NCBI RefSeq assembly: GCF_003051085.1
Contig: NZ_QAOM01000004.1
Coordinates: 124,001 to 188,000 of the forward strand
Origin: Trichococcus patagoniensis
Lineage (GTDB): Bacteria > Bacillota > Bacilli > Lactobacillales > Aerococcaceae
Reading direction: 5' to 3'
DNA length: 64,000 bases
The notes beneath the pieces are model-generated. The model was not told the DNA's origin, did not search any database, and saw only the letters and a program-made list of their open reading frames with translations. Positions 12,221 through 21,618 of this stretch are shown here, piece after piece (position 1 is the first letter of the stretch; each line of letters begins with the position of its first letter). Position numbers and translations under genes: made by a program.

Positions 12221-12904
12221 CTAGTAGCCCAAGCGGTTCAATTCCATCTCCAGGCTGGCCGGCACGATCTGGCCGGTCTCTTCGAATTTGGCGAACTGCG
12301 CTTCCATCTTATCGACTTGTTCCTGCGCGGCTTCGATGATTTCTTCGGCATGCTCCAGCGGAATCACAACGACCCCGTTGCGGTCCCCGACGATGATGTC
12401 GCCAGGACGTACAGACACGCCGCCGCAGGAAATCGGCACATTGACTTCACCCTTCGCGCCCCTTGTGCCCCGGCCGCAGGTATTCGCCCGCGCGTAGATT
12501 GGGAAGCCGATTGCTTCGTTTTCATCAATATCGCGGAAAGCCCCGTCGATCACGACACCGCCAACCCCGATCGCTTTGGCGACGCGGCTGCGGTTATCGC
12601 CCCAAACCGCATTGTTGCAGCTGGCTTTCGCATCGATGACGATGATGTCACCGGGCTGCGCGGCCTCGAGCGCTTTCGGCACAATCAGGCTGTCGCCGAG
12701 CATCAACTGCAGCGTGACGGCCGGTCCGATGATTTTTTGCCTCGTCACCATCGGCTTGATCTGGTAATCCATCGCCCGGAAAACATCCATCCCGTCGCAC
12801 AGCTCCGGCACTGTGAATTTGTTCAGCCTCTCCAGCAGTTCGGGTGTCGGCCGGGGAATGTCCGTGATGATTCTGAAACCCATTTTTTGATTGTTCTCGC
12901 TCAT
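12221..12904 (-). CDS. RraA-family protein (HMG/CHA aldolase-like, possible oxaloacetate decarboxylase)
   Basis: This 227-residue protein belongs to the RraA fold family. Bacterial members are inhibitors of RNase E or class II pyruvate aldolases; several characterised ones decarboxylate oxaloacetate. The ligand-site signature is visible: VWGDNRSRVAKAIGV followed by VVIDGAFRDIDE with the Arg-Asp pair, and later GDIIVGDRNGVVVIP. An N-terminal extension of about 30 residues resembles the aldolase branch more than true RraA. The gene sits near malic enzyme and a malate/citrate carrier, which makes a role in C4-acid metabolism plausible, but it is 298 bp from maeE with a hairpin between. ATG follows GGAGG. 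Substrate is not established. Confidence 0.75.
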   Translation of the reverse strand: MSENNQKMGFRIITDIPRPTPELLERLNKFTVPELCDGMDVFRAMDYQIKPMVTRQKIIGPAVTLQLMLGDSLIVPKALEAAQPGDIIVIDAKASCNNAVWGDNRSRVAKAIGVGGVVIDGAFRDIDENEAIGFPIYARANTCGRGTRGAKGEVNVPISCGGVSVRPGDIIVGDRNGVVVIPLEHAEEIIEAAQEQVDKMEAQFAKFEETGQIVPASLEMELNRLGY

Positions 12905-13071
12905 GATCGCGCCTCCATTTATGATTTTATTGTTGGTTCAACCATAACAGATTAGACTGCTCTTTGCACACATGATAGGTGCATCGAAAACAAAAGAAAA
13001 ACACTTTACCGACAAACTGACTAAGCAATCCGGAAACAGCGCGCAAGCGGGTCGTCGGATTTTTCGGCGTT

Positions 13072-13140
13072 CTCCGGTGAGCGGAGCCTTCATCGGAGCT
13101 GGGCACGCATTCCGTCGCTCTCCTCCGACCAGCGGACGCA
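13072..13140. repeat. Array C: two CTCCGG-type inverted repeats
   Basis: Elements begin at 13072 and 13123, 51 bp apart. The first has TCCGGTGA paired with TCATCGGA. The spacer carries the family motif CATTCCGTCG. Just upstream, at about 13053, GTCGGATTTTTC resembles the unit of array K. Confidence 0.75.
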
Positions 13141-13151
13141 CAGAAGGCAGG

Positions 13152-13183
13152 AAGAGGCTGCCTCTTTTTGGAGACAGCCTCTT
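13152..13183 (-). terminator. Hairpin after maeE
   Basis: AAGAGGCTG pairs with CAGCCTCTT immediately downstream of the maeE stop. It lacks a clear T-run on the minus strand, so termination efficiency is uncertain. Confidence 0.5.
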
Positions 13184-13201
13184 CTCGTATATCTTTATCC
13201 T

Positions 13202-14374
13202 TTAAACTAGTACTTCCTCTTTTTTGACTGCGTTCATAACGCTGGCGGCTACGATGTCGGCCACGCCCGGAGTGAAGACATCCGGCATGATGTAGTCGAC
13301 GTTCAGTTCCTCATCGCTGACGATGCTGGCGATACCGCGTGCTGCAGCAAGCTGCATTTCGATCGTGATGTCTTTGGCGCGTGCATCCAAGGCGCCGCGG
13401 AAGATTCCTGGGAATGCGAGCACATTGTTGATCTGGTTCGGGAAGTCGCTTCGGCCGGTGCCGACGATATAAGCGCCGCCCGCTTTTGCTTCATCCGGGA
13501 AGATTTCCGGTGTCGGGTTCGCCATCGCGAAAATCACCGGTTTTTCGTTCATCGTTGCGATCCATTCCTTCTTCAAAACACCTGGTGCGGATACGCCGAC
13601 GAATACATCCATCCCTACCACTGCATCCTCCAAAGTTCCGGTTCTGAAACTGCGGTTCGTCACTTTGGAGATTTCCACATGGCGTTCAGCCAACTCAGGA
13701 TCCGTTTCGGAGATGATTCCGGTGCGGTCCACTACCATCAGATTCTTGACGCCGGCGGAAAGGAACATTTCGCTGATGGCGATCCCTGCGGCACCGCCAC
13801 CGTTGACGACCACTTGGATTTCCCCGATTTTTTTGCCGGTCAGGCGCAAGGAATTATAGAGTGCAGCCAGAACGATGATCGCGGTGCCGTGTTGGTCATC
13901 ATGGAAGACCGGGATGTCCAACATCTCTTTCAAGCGGCGTTCGATTTCGAAGCAACGAGGCGCGCTGATGTCCTCCAGGTTGATTCCGCCGAAGGAAGGC
14001 GCGATGGCTGCGACGTGGGAGATGATTTCTTCGACATCCTGCGTATTCAAGGAAATCGGAACGGCATCCACATTCCCGAAGCGTTTGAACAGAGCGGCTT
14101 TGCCTTCCATGACCGGAATGGCTGCTTCCGGTCCGATATTGCCCAAGCCTAGGACAGCCGAACCGTCCGTCACGACGGCAACCAAGTTTTTCTTGGTAGT
14201 ATAGGTATAGACGGATTCTTTGTTGTTCGCGATTTCCATGCAGACAGCTGCGACACCCGGTGTATAGGCGATGCTCAGATCTTCCATCGTTTCGATCGGC
14301 ACTTTCGAGATGACCTCCAATTTACCGCCGAATTTTTTGCTGATTGCCAATGCTTTTTCTTTTACATCTGTCAT
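13202..14374 (-). CDS. maeE: NAD-dependent malic enzyme MaeE
   Basis: This 390-residue enzyme oxidatively decarboxylates L-malate to pyruvate and CO2. It is the short bacterial type of malic enzyme. The malate-binding part has SIAYTPGVAAVCMEI, TDGSAVLGLGNIGPEA and GINLEDISAPRCFEIE. The Rossmann part has VVNGGGAAGIAISEM, followed by MANPTPEIFPDEA. The ATG at 14374 is chosen because AGAGAG precedes it by 8 nt; a GTG three codons upstream is an alternative. It lies 52 bp downstream of the 2-hydroxycarboxylate carrier and is divergent from the maeKR pair, the arrangement known for malate use in Lactobacillus and Enterococcus. Confidence 0.93.
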   Translation of the reverse strand: MTDVKEKALAISKKFGGKLEVISKVPIETMEDLSIAYTPGVAAVCMEIANNKESVYTYTTKKNLVAVVTDGSAVLGLGNIGPEAAIPVMEGKAALFKRFGNVDAVPISLNTQDVEEIISHVAAIAPSFGGINLEDISAPRCFEIERRLKEMLDIPVFHDDQHGTAIIVLAALYNSLRLTGKKIGEIQVVVNGGGAAGIAISEMFLSAGVKNLMVVDRTGIISETDPELAERHVEISKVTNRSFRTGTLEDAVVGMDVFVGVSAPGVLKKEWIATMNEKPVIFAMANPTPEIFPDEAKAGGAYIVGTGRSDFPNQINNVLAFPGIFRGALDARAKDITIEMQLAAARGIASIVSDEELNVDYIMPDVFTPGVADIVAASVMNAVKKEEVLV

Positions 14375-14426
14375 AGTGAACACTCTCTCTTTCTTCTCGT
14401 TTTGGTTTTTGGTTTTTTTTATATCG

Positions 14427-15770
14427 TTAGAACAGGAAACGCAATAAGGCTGTCATCGAAATGACGGTGATGGCTCCACCCAAACGTGTAGCTACTTGGG
14501 CAAACGGCATCAGATTCATACGGTTGGAAGCCGATAGGATGGCGACATCCCCGGTTCCGCCCATGCCGCTTTGGCAAGCCGTTACGATTGCTGCTTCGAT
14601 CGGGTTCATGTTCATTTTTCCGCCGATGAAGAAACCGGTCAGGACAACGGTCAACACGACCGAGATCACGACCACGAAATACTGCCAAGAAAGCATGCCG
14701 ACGACATCTTTAAGCGGGATGTACAACAAGCCCAGTCCGACCATCAACGGGAAAGTGAAGTTGCCGGAAATGAATTTGTACAGCTGTTTTGAGCCTTTTT
14801 CGACATCTTTAGGCAACAGGCTCAAATACTTGATGCTTGCAGCAATCAGGATCATCAGCACCGGGCCCGGGAAGCCGGTAAGTCTTTCCAAAAGTCCGCC
14901 AGCGATGAACAGTGTGCAGGCCGTCAGAACGCCGGCACCCATCAACTTGATGTCCAGCGGGCTCTTGTCTTCCTGCATGGCATCAGCCATATCATCGTCA
15001 GCGCCGAATTTGATCAGTTGGCCCTTGCCGCTTTTCTCAGGATATTTTTCACCCAAACGGTTCAAAACACCGGAACAGATGATTGCGAAGAAGTTACCGA
15101 TGATCGTTGCCGGAATCAATTGTCCAACCAATTCCCCACTCGGGATACCGGTGATGGCGCTATAGCCGAGCGATAACGGCAAGATGCCTTCGCCGATTCC
15201 GCCGGCGATGATCGGTGTCACAATGTAGAAGAGCGTATGCTCAAAACCCAGTCCCAACAATGTTCCCACTGAAGTTCCGACGATCAAAGCGGCGATCATC
15301 GCCACAGCCATCGGGATGATCATCCGGATCAAACCTTGCACCAGAATCTTGCGGTGCATCCCCAGAATGCTGCCGCAGACAAGACAAGCGATGTAGAAAT
15401 ACAGGAAGTTGGCTTCCCTCATCAGCATGTTCGCTGCATCCAGCGTATTTTGGTTGAATACATTCATGAATACCAGTATCGATGGCACCATCAGCGACAG
15501 GATGGCCGATCCCCCGAAATTCTTCAATCCCGGTATGCTTGCGCCGATCCCTCCCAGAAGCCAACCTAAAGTCAAGATGACCGCGAAACCGCCCAGCATG
15601 TTGACGGGCAATTCGCCCAGATAAGCAGAAGCTATTATAATGGCTGACATCACGAGATAAGTCGGCAACGGAATCGCGCCTACCTTCGCGTTTTTGAATC
15701 TGTCGAAAACCGTCAACTCCGAAATGCCCGGGAGCTGTTCCAGCTCCAATTCTTTTGTCGTGTCTCTCAC
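14427..15770 (-). CDS. maeP: 2-hydroxycarboxylate transporter (malate/citrate, MaeP/CitS family)
   Basis: This 447-residue polytopic protein belongs to the 2HCT family, which couples malate or citrate uptake to Na+ or H+ or exchanges it for lactate. It has two related halves, each with a re-entrant loop carrying a GGxG motif: IIAGGIGEGILPLSLGYS in the first half and ACQSGMGGTGDVAILSAS in the second. About 11 hydrophobic segments are visible. Translation begins at GTG (15768-15770), 9 nt after AAGGAGG. With maeE it forms a malate uptake and decarboxylation unit; malate rather than citrate is inferred from maeE, since no citrate lyase genes are present. Confidence 0.88.
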   Translation of the reverse strand: MRDTTKELELEQLPGISELTVFDRFKNAKVGAIPLPTYLVMSAIIIASAYLGELPVNMLGGFAVILTLGWLLGGIGASIPGLKNFGGSAILSLMVPSILVFMNVFNQNTLDAANMLMREANFLYFYIACLVCGSILGMHRKILVQGLIRMIIPMAVAMIAALIVGTSVGTLLGLGFEHTLFYIVTPIIAGGIGEGILPLSLGYSAITGIPSGELVGQLIPATIIGNFFAIICSGVLNRLGEKYPEKSGKGQLIKFGADDDMADAMQEDKSPLDIKLMGAGVLTACTLFIAGGLLERLTGFPGPVLMILIAASIKYLSLLPKDVEKGSKQLYKFISGNFTFPLMVGLGLLYIPLKDVVGMLSWQYFVVVISVVLTVVLTGFFIGGKMNMNPIEAAIVTACQSGMGGTGDVAILSASNRMNLMPFAQVATRLGGAITVISMTALLRFLF

Positions 15771-15803
15771 TTTCCTTCTCCTCCTTTTGATTACCCGCGC
15801 TCC

Positions 15804-15929
15804 TTGAAGCGCTTTCTTTAACCTGGTTTCATTATGCTACCGCTTCCATAATTAAAATAGATTATTTAATTAATTTAAGTGTTATTCAATTAATTAAATT
15901 GAGAACGCCTACTTTCCATTTGATATAAT
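15804..15929. promoter_or_regulatory. maeP-maeK divergent control region
   Basis: A cre-like site (TTGAAGCGCTTTCTT, 15804-15818) lies close to maeP. The middle, 15855-15900, is AT-rich with repeated TTAATTAA-like blocks, the type of sequence bound by CitB-family regulators. TTGAGA (15899-15904), 19 bp, TATAAT (15924-15929) is a candidate maeK promoter. Confidence 0.5.
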
Positions 15930-15959
15930 GGCTGTGTAATAGGAAGGGAATTTGAGCGA

Positions 15960-17519
15960 ATGATCAAACTGAAACAAAAATGGAAAAACCAGCGCTTATG
16001 GGTGAAGCTGACCATGATGGTATTGGTGACGGTGGCTCTGACCGTCAGCGTCCTGTATTTGTTGCTGACGAACCGCATCTATGAAGCGACGCAGGCACAA
16101 GAAGAGGAACAGCTTTTGTCCATCGCCGAAATCGTGGCCGCGCAGCCGTTGGTGATCCAGACTCTGAGCGCTGGCGCCACCAACCCGGAAGTGCAGACCT
16201 ATGCCGACCAGATAACCGAAACCTACCAATTGGACTTCGTCGTTGTCATGACAATGGACCGCATCCGCCTCACCCATCCCGATCCGGAGAAAATCAACGA
16301 ACCGTTCCAAGGCGGCGATGAGGAAGCCGCGCTATCGGGAGAGGAAACGACTTCGATCGCGCAAGGCACACTTGGCCAATCATTGCGCGCTTTCGTCCCT
16401 GTCTTCAATGCGGAAAACGTGGAAATCGGCGTCGTCGCAATAGGCATCAAGACGACAACGCTCGCTTCGATCGCCAAAAAAACGATGCAGCCCTTCTCCG
16501 TCAGTTTCGCCGTCAGCCTGCTGTTCGGCGCGGCCGCCGCGATCTTCACGGCTTTCCAGCTCAAAAACCAGATGTACAACCTGGAGCCGATCGAGATCGC
16601 CCGGCTATTGGAGGAACGCAACGCGATGCTGGAGAACACAAAGGATGCCATCATCGTCACCGACAAGGACAACCGTGTCGTCCTGTCCAATCTGGAGGCG
16701 AAAAAACTGTTCCAACGGGACGAGATGGATGAGGCCATCGTCGGCATGCCCATCCAATCGCTGTTGCCTGTGGCGCAGGATTTGAAGCTGTTGGCCGGAC
16801 AGGACAAAACGACTGACCGGATCTATCATCAGGACGGCGTGGACTACCTGCTTTCGACAGCCCCGATAACCGTCTCCAAGAAAGTCATCGGCCAGATCAT
16901 CCTGATGCGCGATGCCACGGAGCTCTATCTGCTGACGGATCAGTTGTTCAACGCGGCCACCTACACCACCACCCTGCAGACGCAATCGCATGACTTCCTG
17001 AATAAGCTGCATGTCATTTACGGTTTGGCGGACTTGGAGGAATACGAAGAACTGAACGACTACTTAGGCAAAATACTCGAACCGGAGCAGGAATTTTCGC
17101 ATCGCATGATTTTTTTGGTCAAAAACCCTGTCATCGCAGGCTTTCTGATCGGTGAGCGCAGCAAATTCACGGAGCGGAACTACCCGTTCATGATCGAAGT
17201 CTATCCGGATGTGCCGCCGACCACCGATCATACGGCTGTCCAATGCTGGATCAACATCATCCGGTTCCTGAACCAATTCATTTTGGAAAACAGGTTGGCG
17301 GATGACCTGCAGATCCATTTCGGCTTCTGGGACGACCGCTTGGAGACCGTGTATGAATTGCAGTTGGAGCCTGCCATGAAGCAGCGGCTGACGGAAGAAC
17401 TCCACGCGCCGTTCATTAGCCAACTGCTGAAAAGAGTGGACGGACAACTGGAATTCGAAGGCAATGAGCGCCGGATCAAAATTTCTTTGAGAACAGCGTA
17501 CCGAGAGGAGAAAAACTGA
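15960..17519 (+). CDS. maeK: CitA/DcuS-type sensor kinase MaeK with a degenerate ATPase domain
   Basis: This 519-residue protein has the CitA/DcuS layout. Membrane segments at about 14-36 and 179-200 flank an extracytoplasmic sensor domain with the ligand motif RIRLTHPDPEKI (101-112), and a PAS domain follows at about 220-320. The phosphoacceptor box QTQSHDFLNKLHVIYG is intact (His344). The C-terminal catalytic domain is odd: no Asn-rich N box, no DxGxG and no glycine-rich G2 loop are visible between 400 and 519. The stop overlaps maeR by one base (TGATG). It should sense malate and control maeEP, but autophosphorylation cannot be assumed. No frameshift is apparent. Confidence 0.85.
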   Translation: MIKLKQKWKNQRLWVKLTMMVLVTVALTVSVLYLLLTNRIYEATQAQEEEQLLSIAEIVAAQPLVIQTLSAGATNPEVQTYADQITETYQLDFVVVMTMDRIRLTHPDPEKINEPFQGGDEEAALSGEETTSIAQGTLGQSLRAFVPVFNAENVEIGVVAIGIKTTTLASIAKKTMQPFSVSFAVSLLFGAAAAIFTAFQLKNQMYNLEPIEIARLLEERNAMLENTKDAIIVTDKDNRVVLSNLEAKKLFQRDEMDEAIVGMPIQSLLPVAQDLKLLAGQDKTTDRIYHQDGVDYLLSTAPITVSKKVIGQIILMRDATELYLLTDQLFNAATYTTTLQTQSHDFLNKLHVIYGLADLEEYEELNDYLGKILEPEQEFSHRMIFLVKNPVIAGFLIGERSKFTERNYPFMIEVYPDVPPTTDHTAVQCWINIIRFLNQFILENRLADDLQIHFGFWDDRLETVYELQLEPAMKQRLTEELHAPFISQLLKRVDGQLEFEGNERRIKISLRTAYREEKN

Positions 17520-18199
17520 TGGTATATCACGTATTGATTGTGGAGGACGATCCGATGGTGCTGTCCATCAATCGCCGCTACCTCGAGAAAATCCCCGGCT
17601 TCCTCGTATCGGGGACCTGCGGCAGCTATGAAGAAGCGATCCGTTTGACCAGCAAACACACCTACGACCTGCTCCTGGTCGACGTCAACATCCAAGGGAA
17701 GAGCGGTCTGGATCTGATCCGCGCCCTGCGGAAACGCGAGTATCCGGCCGAGCTGATCATGATCACGGCGGCCGGCGAACAGGAAGCAATCCGGATCGGC
17801 CTGCAGTGCGGCATCGTCGACTACATCCTCAAGCCGTTCCAGTTCAAACGCTTTGAGAAAAGCATCGAGGCTTTCGTGCAGCGTCAAGAGCTGCTCCATT
17901 CGCCGAAACCGATCACACAAAAACAGTTGGATCAGCACCGTTCATTGGAAAACCAATCAGTCGAGAAGATAGACGACGCCATCGATAAGGGTCTGACCCC
18001 TTCAACGCTGAATCTGATTCTATCCTGCATCAACCAACAGAAAGGCGATTTCACCGTGAACGACATCACCGGACTGGCGAACCTGTCGCACGTTTCCGTG
18101 CGGAAGTACCTGCGTTACCTGGAGGACAAACAGGTCATCGAAATGCGGCTGGAATACGGAACGGTCGGGCGGCCGACCGCGTTTTACCGGAAGAAATGA
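17519..18199 (+). CDS. maeR: CitB/DcuR-family response regulator MaeR
   Basis: This 226-residue regulator has an N-terminal receiver domain with acidic pocket VEDD (residues 9-12), phospho-acceptor D55 in LLLVDVNI and the conserved Lys in DYILKPFQF. A linker follows, then a C-terminal DNA-binding domain with the helix-turn-helix LANLSHVSVRKYLRYL and wing GTVGRPTAFY, as in CitB and DcuR. It is translationally coupled to maeK. The likely target is the AT-rich region between maeK and maeP, activating malate transport and decarboxylation. Confidence 0.9.
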   Translation: MVYHVLIVEDDPMVLSINRRYLEKIPGFLVSGTCGSYEEAIRLTSKHTYDLLLVDVNIQGKSGLDLIRALRKREYPAELIMITAAGEQEAIRIGLQCGIVDYILKPFQFKRFEKSIEAFVQRQELLHSPKPITQKQLDQHRSLENQSVEKIDDAIDKGLTPSTLNLILSCINQQKGDFTVNDITGLANLSHVSVRKYLRYLEDKQVIEMRLEYGTVGRPTAFYRKK

Positions 18200-18204
18200 G
18201 CGTG

Positions 18205-18325
18205 GGGGCTTCGTCGGAGCTGGCTAACCGGTTTCAATCATCAACTCCGATGAGCGGATCCTCGTCGGAGTTGACAAGCATATTCCGTCCGTCCACTCCG
18301 GTAAGCAGCCCCTCGCCGGAGATCG
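18205..18325. repeat. Array D: three CTCCGG-type inverted repeats
   Basis: Right arms CGTCGGAG at 18212 and 18263 and left arms CTCCG at 18245 and 18296 are each 51 bp apart. The spacer has the family motif CATATTCCGTCCG. The array starts immediately after the maeR stop and precedes the shared terminator. Confidence 0.85.
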
Positions 18326-18351
18326 GCAACCCTGATCAGCATAAACAGCGA

Positions 18352-18399
18352 AAAAAAAGCAGCAGCGAGGCATTTTTTTGCCTCACTGCTGCTTTTTTT
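18352..18399. terminator. Bidirectional terminator between maeR and the phospho-beta-glucosidase gene
   Basis: AAAAAGCAGCAG-GAGGCA pairs with TGCCTC-CTGCTGCTTTTT, flanked by A- and T-runs on both sides. Confidence 0.88.
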
Positions 18400-18447
18400 G
18401 TGTCTTACGCAATATCCGCCTACGTCAGCAAGCGAACCAATTGTCCC

Positions 18448-19899
<1,452 letters not shown>

Positions 19900-19954
19900 T
19901 TACACATAAAATATTGCCTACAACTTAATCAGTTTTGCTTATGTAAAAGTTTTC

Positions 19955-19967
19955 GGTAATCGTTACC
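19955..19967. promoter_or_regulatory. Operator-like palindrome upstream of the phospho-beta-glucosidase gene
   Basis: GGTAATCGTTACC has 5-bp arms around a 3-nt centre, 77 bp before the start codon. A related GGTTAC half-site follows at about 19992. The regulator is unknown; GntR or LacI families bind sites of this style. Confidence 0.4.
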
Positions 19968-20123
19968 ATTCGATTGAATCTTATCGGCATCGGTTACATT
20001 AATAATATTATCACTTTTGGATGGTCAATGTAAATATTGTGGGACAAGAAATCAAATTATTGTGGACGCACAGACAAAAATGGAGCCGAAATTGTCTTTA
20101 TTTTGAAAGCGTATGGCCTTTTC

Positions 20124-20255
20124 CTCCGGTGAGGACACTCCCTGCCGGAGAAGGAGATCCCAAAAAGATCATCACCTCCGACCACGGTGGCTTCGCCGGA
20201 GAACAGACCTCCGCAAGGCATCCAACACCGGCCAGCAGGCGCTCATCGGAGATGA
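20124..20255. repeat. Array E: three CTCCGG-type inverted repeats
   Basis: Elements begin at 20124, 20176 and about 20226, so 52 and 50 bp apart. Arms include CTCCGGTGAGG with TGCCGGAG, and CTCCGACCA with TTCGCCGGAG. Unlike most arrays it lies on the 5' side of one neighbour (the phospho-beta-glucosidase gene) and the 3' side of the other. Nothing else is recognisable in 20021-20311. Confidence 0.8.
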
Positions 20256-20311
20256 GCAAGCGGATTAAGCTGATACCTCTTAATGTTCAAAGCGCATCCC
20301 TTTCCCCAAAC

Positions 20312-20340
20312 AAAAAACGCCCCGAAAAGGGCGCTTTTCC
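20312..20340 (-). terminator. Terminator of the small membrane protein gene
   Basis: On the minus strand GCGCCC-TTTTC-GGGGCG is followed by TTTTTTG, 8 bp after the 20348 stop. Confidence 0.75.
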
Positions 20341-20347
20341 TATCGTA

Positions 20348-20512
20348 TCAGTCCGGCGGGCCGATCAGATTGGCGATCAAAAAACCGACGATGGCGAACG
20401 CAAAGAACAGGCCGGGCAATATGAGCAGATACACCAGCAGCGAGCGCTCGTGCTCCTTCCTCACGGCCAGGATTCCCATATCGCCGGCCTTGGCGCTGAG
20501 AAAGCCCACCAA
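20348..20512 (-). CDS. Small single-span membrane protein, function unknown
   Basis: A 54-residue frame on the minus strand encodes a short polar start, a charged patch (AVRKEHERS) and one long hydrophobic helix (LLVYLLILPGLFFAFAIVGF) ending in LIGPPD. It is not recognised by family. A strong site, AAAGGAGG, ends 12 nt before a TTG at 20512; the GTG at 20509 and ATG at 20479 (43 residues) are alternatives. A terminator with T-run follows the stop. Strong ribosome site, membrane-like composition and terminator together make it a likely real gene; start choice is uncertain. Confidence 0.5.
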   Translation of the reverse strand: MVGFLSAKAGDMGILAVRKEHERSLLVYLLILPGLFFAFAIVGFLIANLIGPPD

Positions 20513-20756
20513 GGTGTGTCAATGCCTCCTTTAGGGGTGGGATTGTCAAGAATTTATGCTGGAACACACCGGCCGGATGAGCATGCTTCAGATCAACAGC
20601 AAGATGGGCGATAGTTAGCGGCGGCCAGTTGTTTTTGTTTTGTTTCAGCTCGGGCGTGGCTTATACTGAAGGTATAGAATCGTCTGTGTTTTGACTTCAA
20701 GCACCCAATCCGTTTTTTGCATTCAGTATTCGTAGTGAATAAAGGAGGAACCAAAG

Positions 20757-21113
20757 ATGGGAAAATTTTCCAGTTTCGTCAAAGGGCTTATGATCGGCGG
20801 AGGAATCGCCCTGCTGTTGTCACCGAAGCCAGGGAAGGACATCCGCAAAGATTTGGCCGACAAAGCCGATGAAGCGTTGGACAAGGTGATGGACTACACC
20901 GATCAGGTCAAAGAAACCGTGAAGGAAACTGCGCAAGAGGCCGTCGATCAAGCAAAAGAAAAGGCCCAGGAAACGACCGACACCGTAAAACAAAAATTCG
21001 CCGCCAAAGTTCCGGAAGCCGAAGAAAGATACGACGCCGAAATCGAAGGCGAAGCGGCCGTTCCCGCAACCGATGAACTCGATCCGATCGAAGAAGCGCT
21101 GAAGACGTTGTAG
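20757..21113 (+). CDS. YtxH-like general stress/envelope protein
   Basis: This 118-residue protein has the YtxH pattern: a short glycine-rich hydrophobic N-terminus (GLMIGGGIALLLSPKPGKDIR) of membrane-anchor type. It is followed by a long Lys/Glu/Ala-rich helix (about residues 30-85, with VKETVKETAQEAVDQAKEKA) and an acidic tail. YtxH-type proteins are commonly linked to general stress; the molecular function is unknown. Start follows AAAGGAGG. It is monocistronic with its own terminator. Confidence 0.8.
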   Translation: MGKFSSFVKGLMIGGGIALLLSPKPGKDIRKDLADKADEALDKVMDYTDQVKETVKETAQEAVDQAKEKAQETTDTVKQKFAAKVPEAEERYDAEIEGEAAVPATDELDPIEEALKTL

Positions 21114-21125
21114 TGCAAACAAATA

Positions 21126-21171
21126 GAGTGGACAAAGTATCCCCATCGGATAGCTTGTCCACTCTTTTTTT
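21126..21171 (+). terminator. Terminator of the YtxH-like gene
   Basis: GAGTGGACAA pairs with TTGTCCACTC, followed by seven T. Confidence 0.88.
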
Positions 21172-21533
21172 ATTTGGCAATGTTAAACCCGCTCCATCGC
21201 TTCGGGCGTGATGATCGCTCCGGAATGTTGCTGTGCCGTGATTTCCGGATATGAATTGATGTCATTAGTATAGGACAAGCGCATTCGCAATGCTATGTTC
21301 CGCAAAATAAGAATGTATCGCTTACAACCACCATTTGTTGTTCCGCGAAACAAGATCCCAAAATGCCTGCCCCAGGCTGAACTCTCATCATTTTCTAATT
21401 TAACGGACAAAAAACCGAGCTTACTGCCGCGTGCAAACATAGCTCCCGGAATGAAACATGTGTTTTTAATCACGGAAATCTAATCCTTTCCTCCCTTGTG
21501 ACGGCTTTTTCTAATGAAAGTTTCACAATTCCG
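21172..21533. other. Gene-free stretch with no supported coding sequence
   Basis: A 96-codon open frame exists on the minus strand (21183-21473, GTG start), but its first two thirds do not look protein-like. Its C-terminal 30 residues (YTNDINSYPEI...) could be a decayed gene end. No repeat or RNA structure was recognised. Confidence 0.3.
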
Positions 21534-21562
21534 TTGACATGGCTAGGTGATATCGATAGAAT
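21534..21562 (+). promoter_or_regulatory. Promoter of the alanine symporter gene
   Basis: TTGACA (21534-21539), 17 bp spacer, TAGAAT (21557-21562): a near-consensus vegetative promoter about 57 bp before the start codon. Confidence 0.75.
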
Positions 21563-21618
21563 GTGAAAGATATATAATAAAATGGTGTGTATGCACTTAT
21601 TGGAGGATTTGGTATTAT

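Noticed and set aside
21183-21473. 96-codon minus-strand ORF
   Set aside because: Start is GTG with a poorly spaced site; most of the product does not resemble protein. Kept only as a note in the gene-free stretch.
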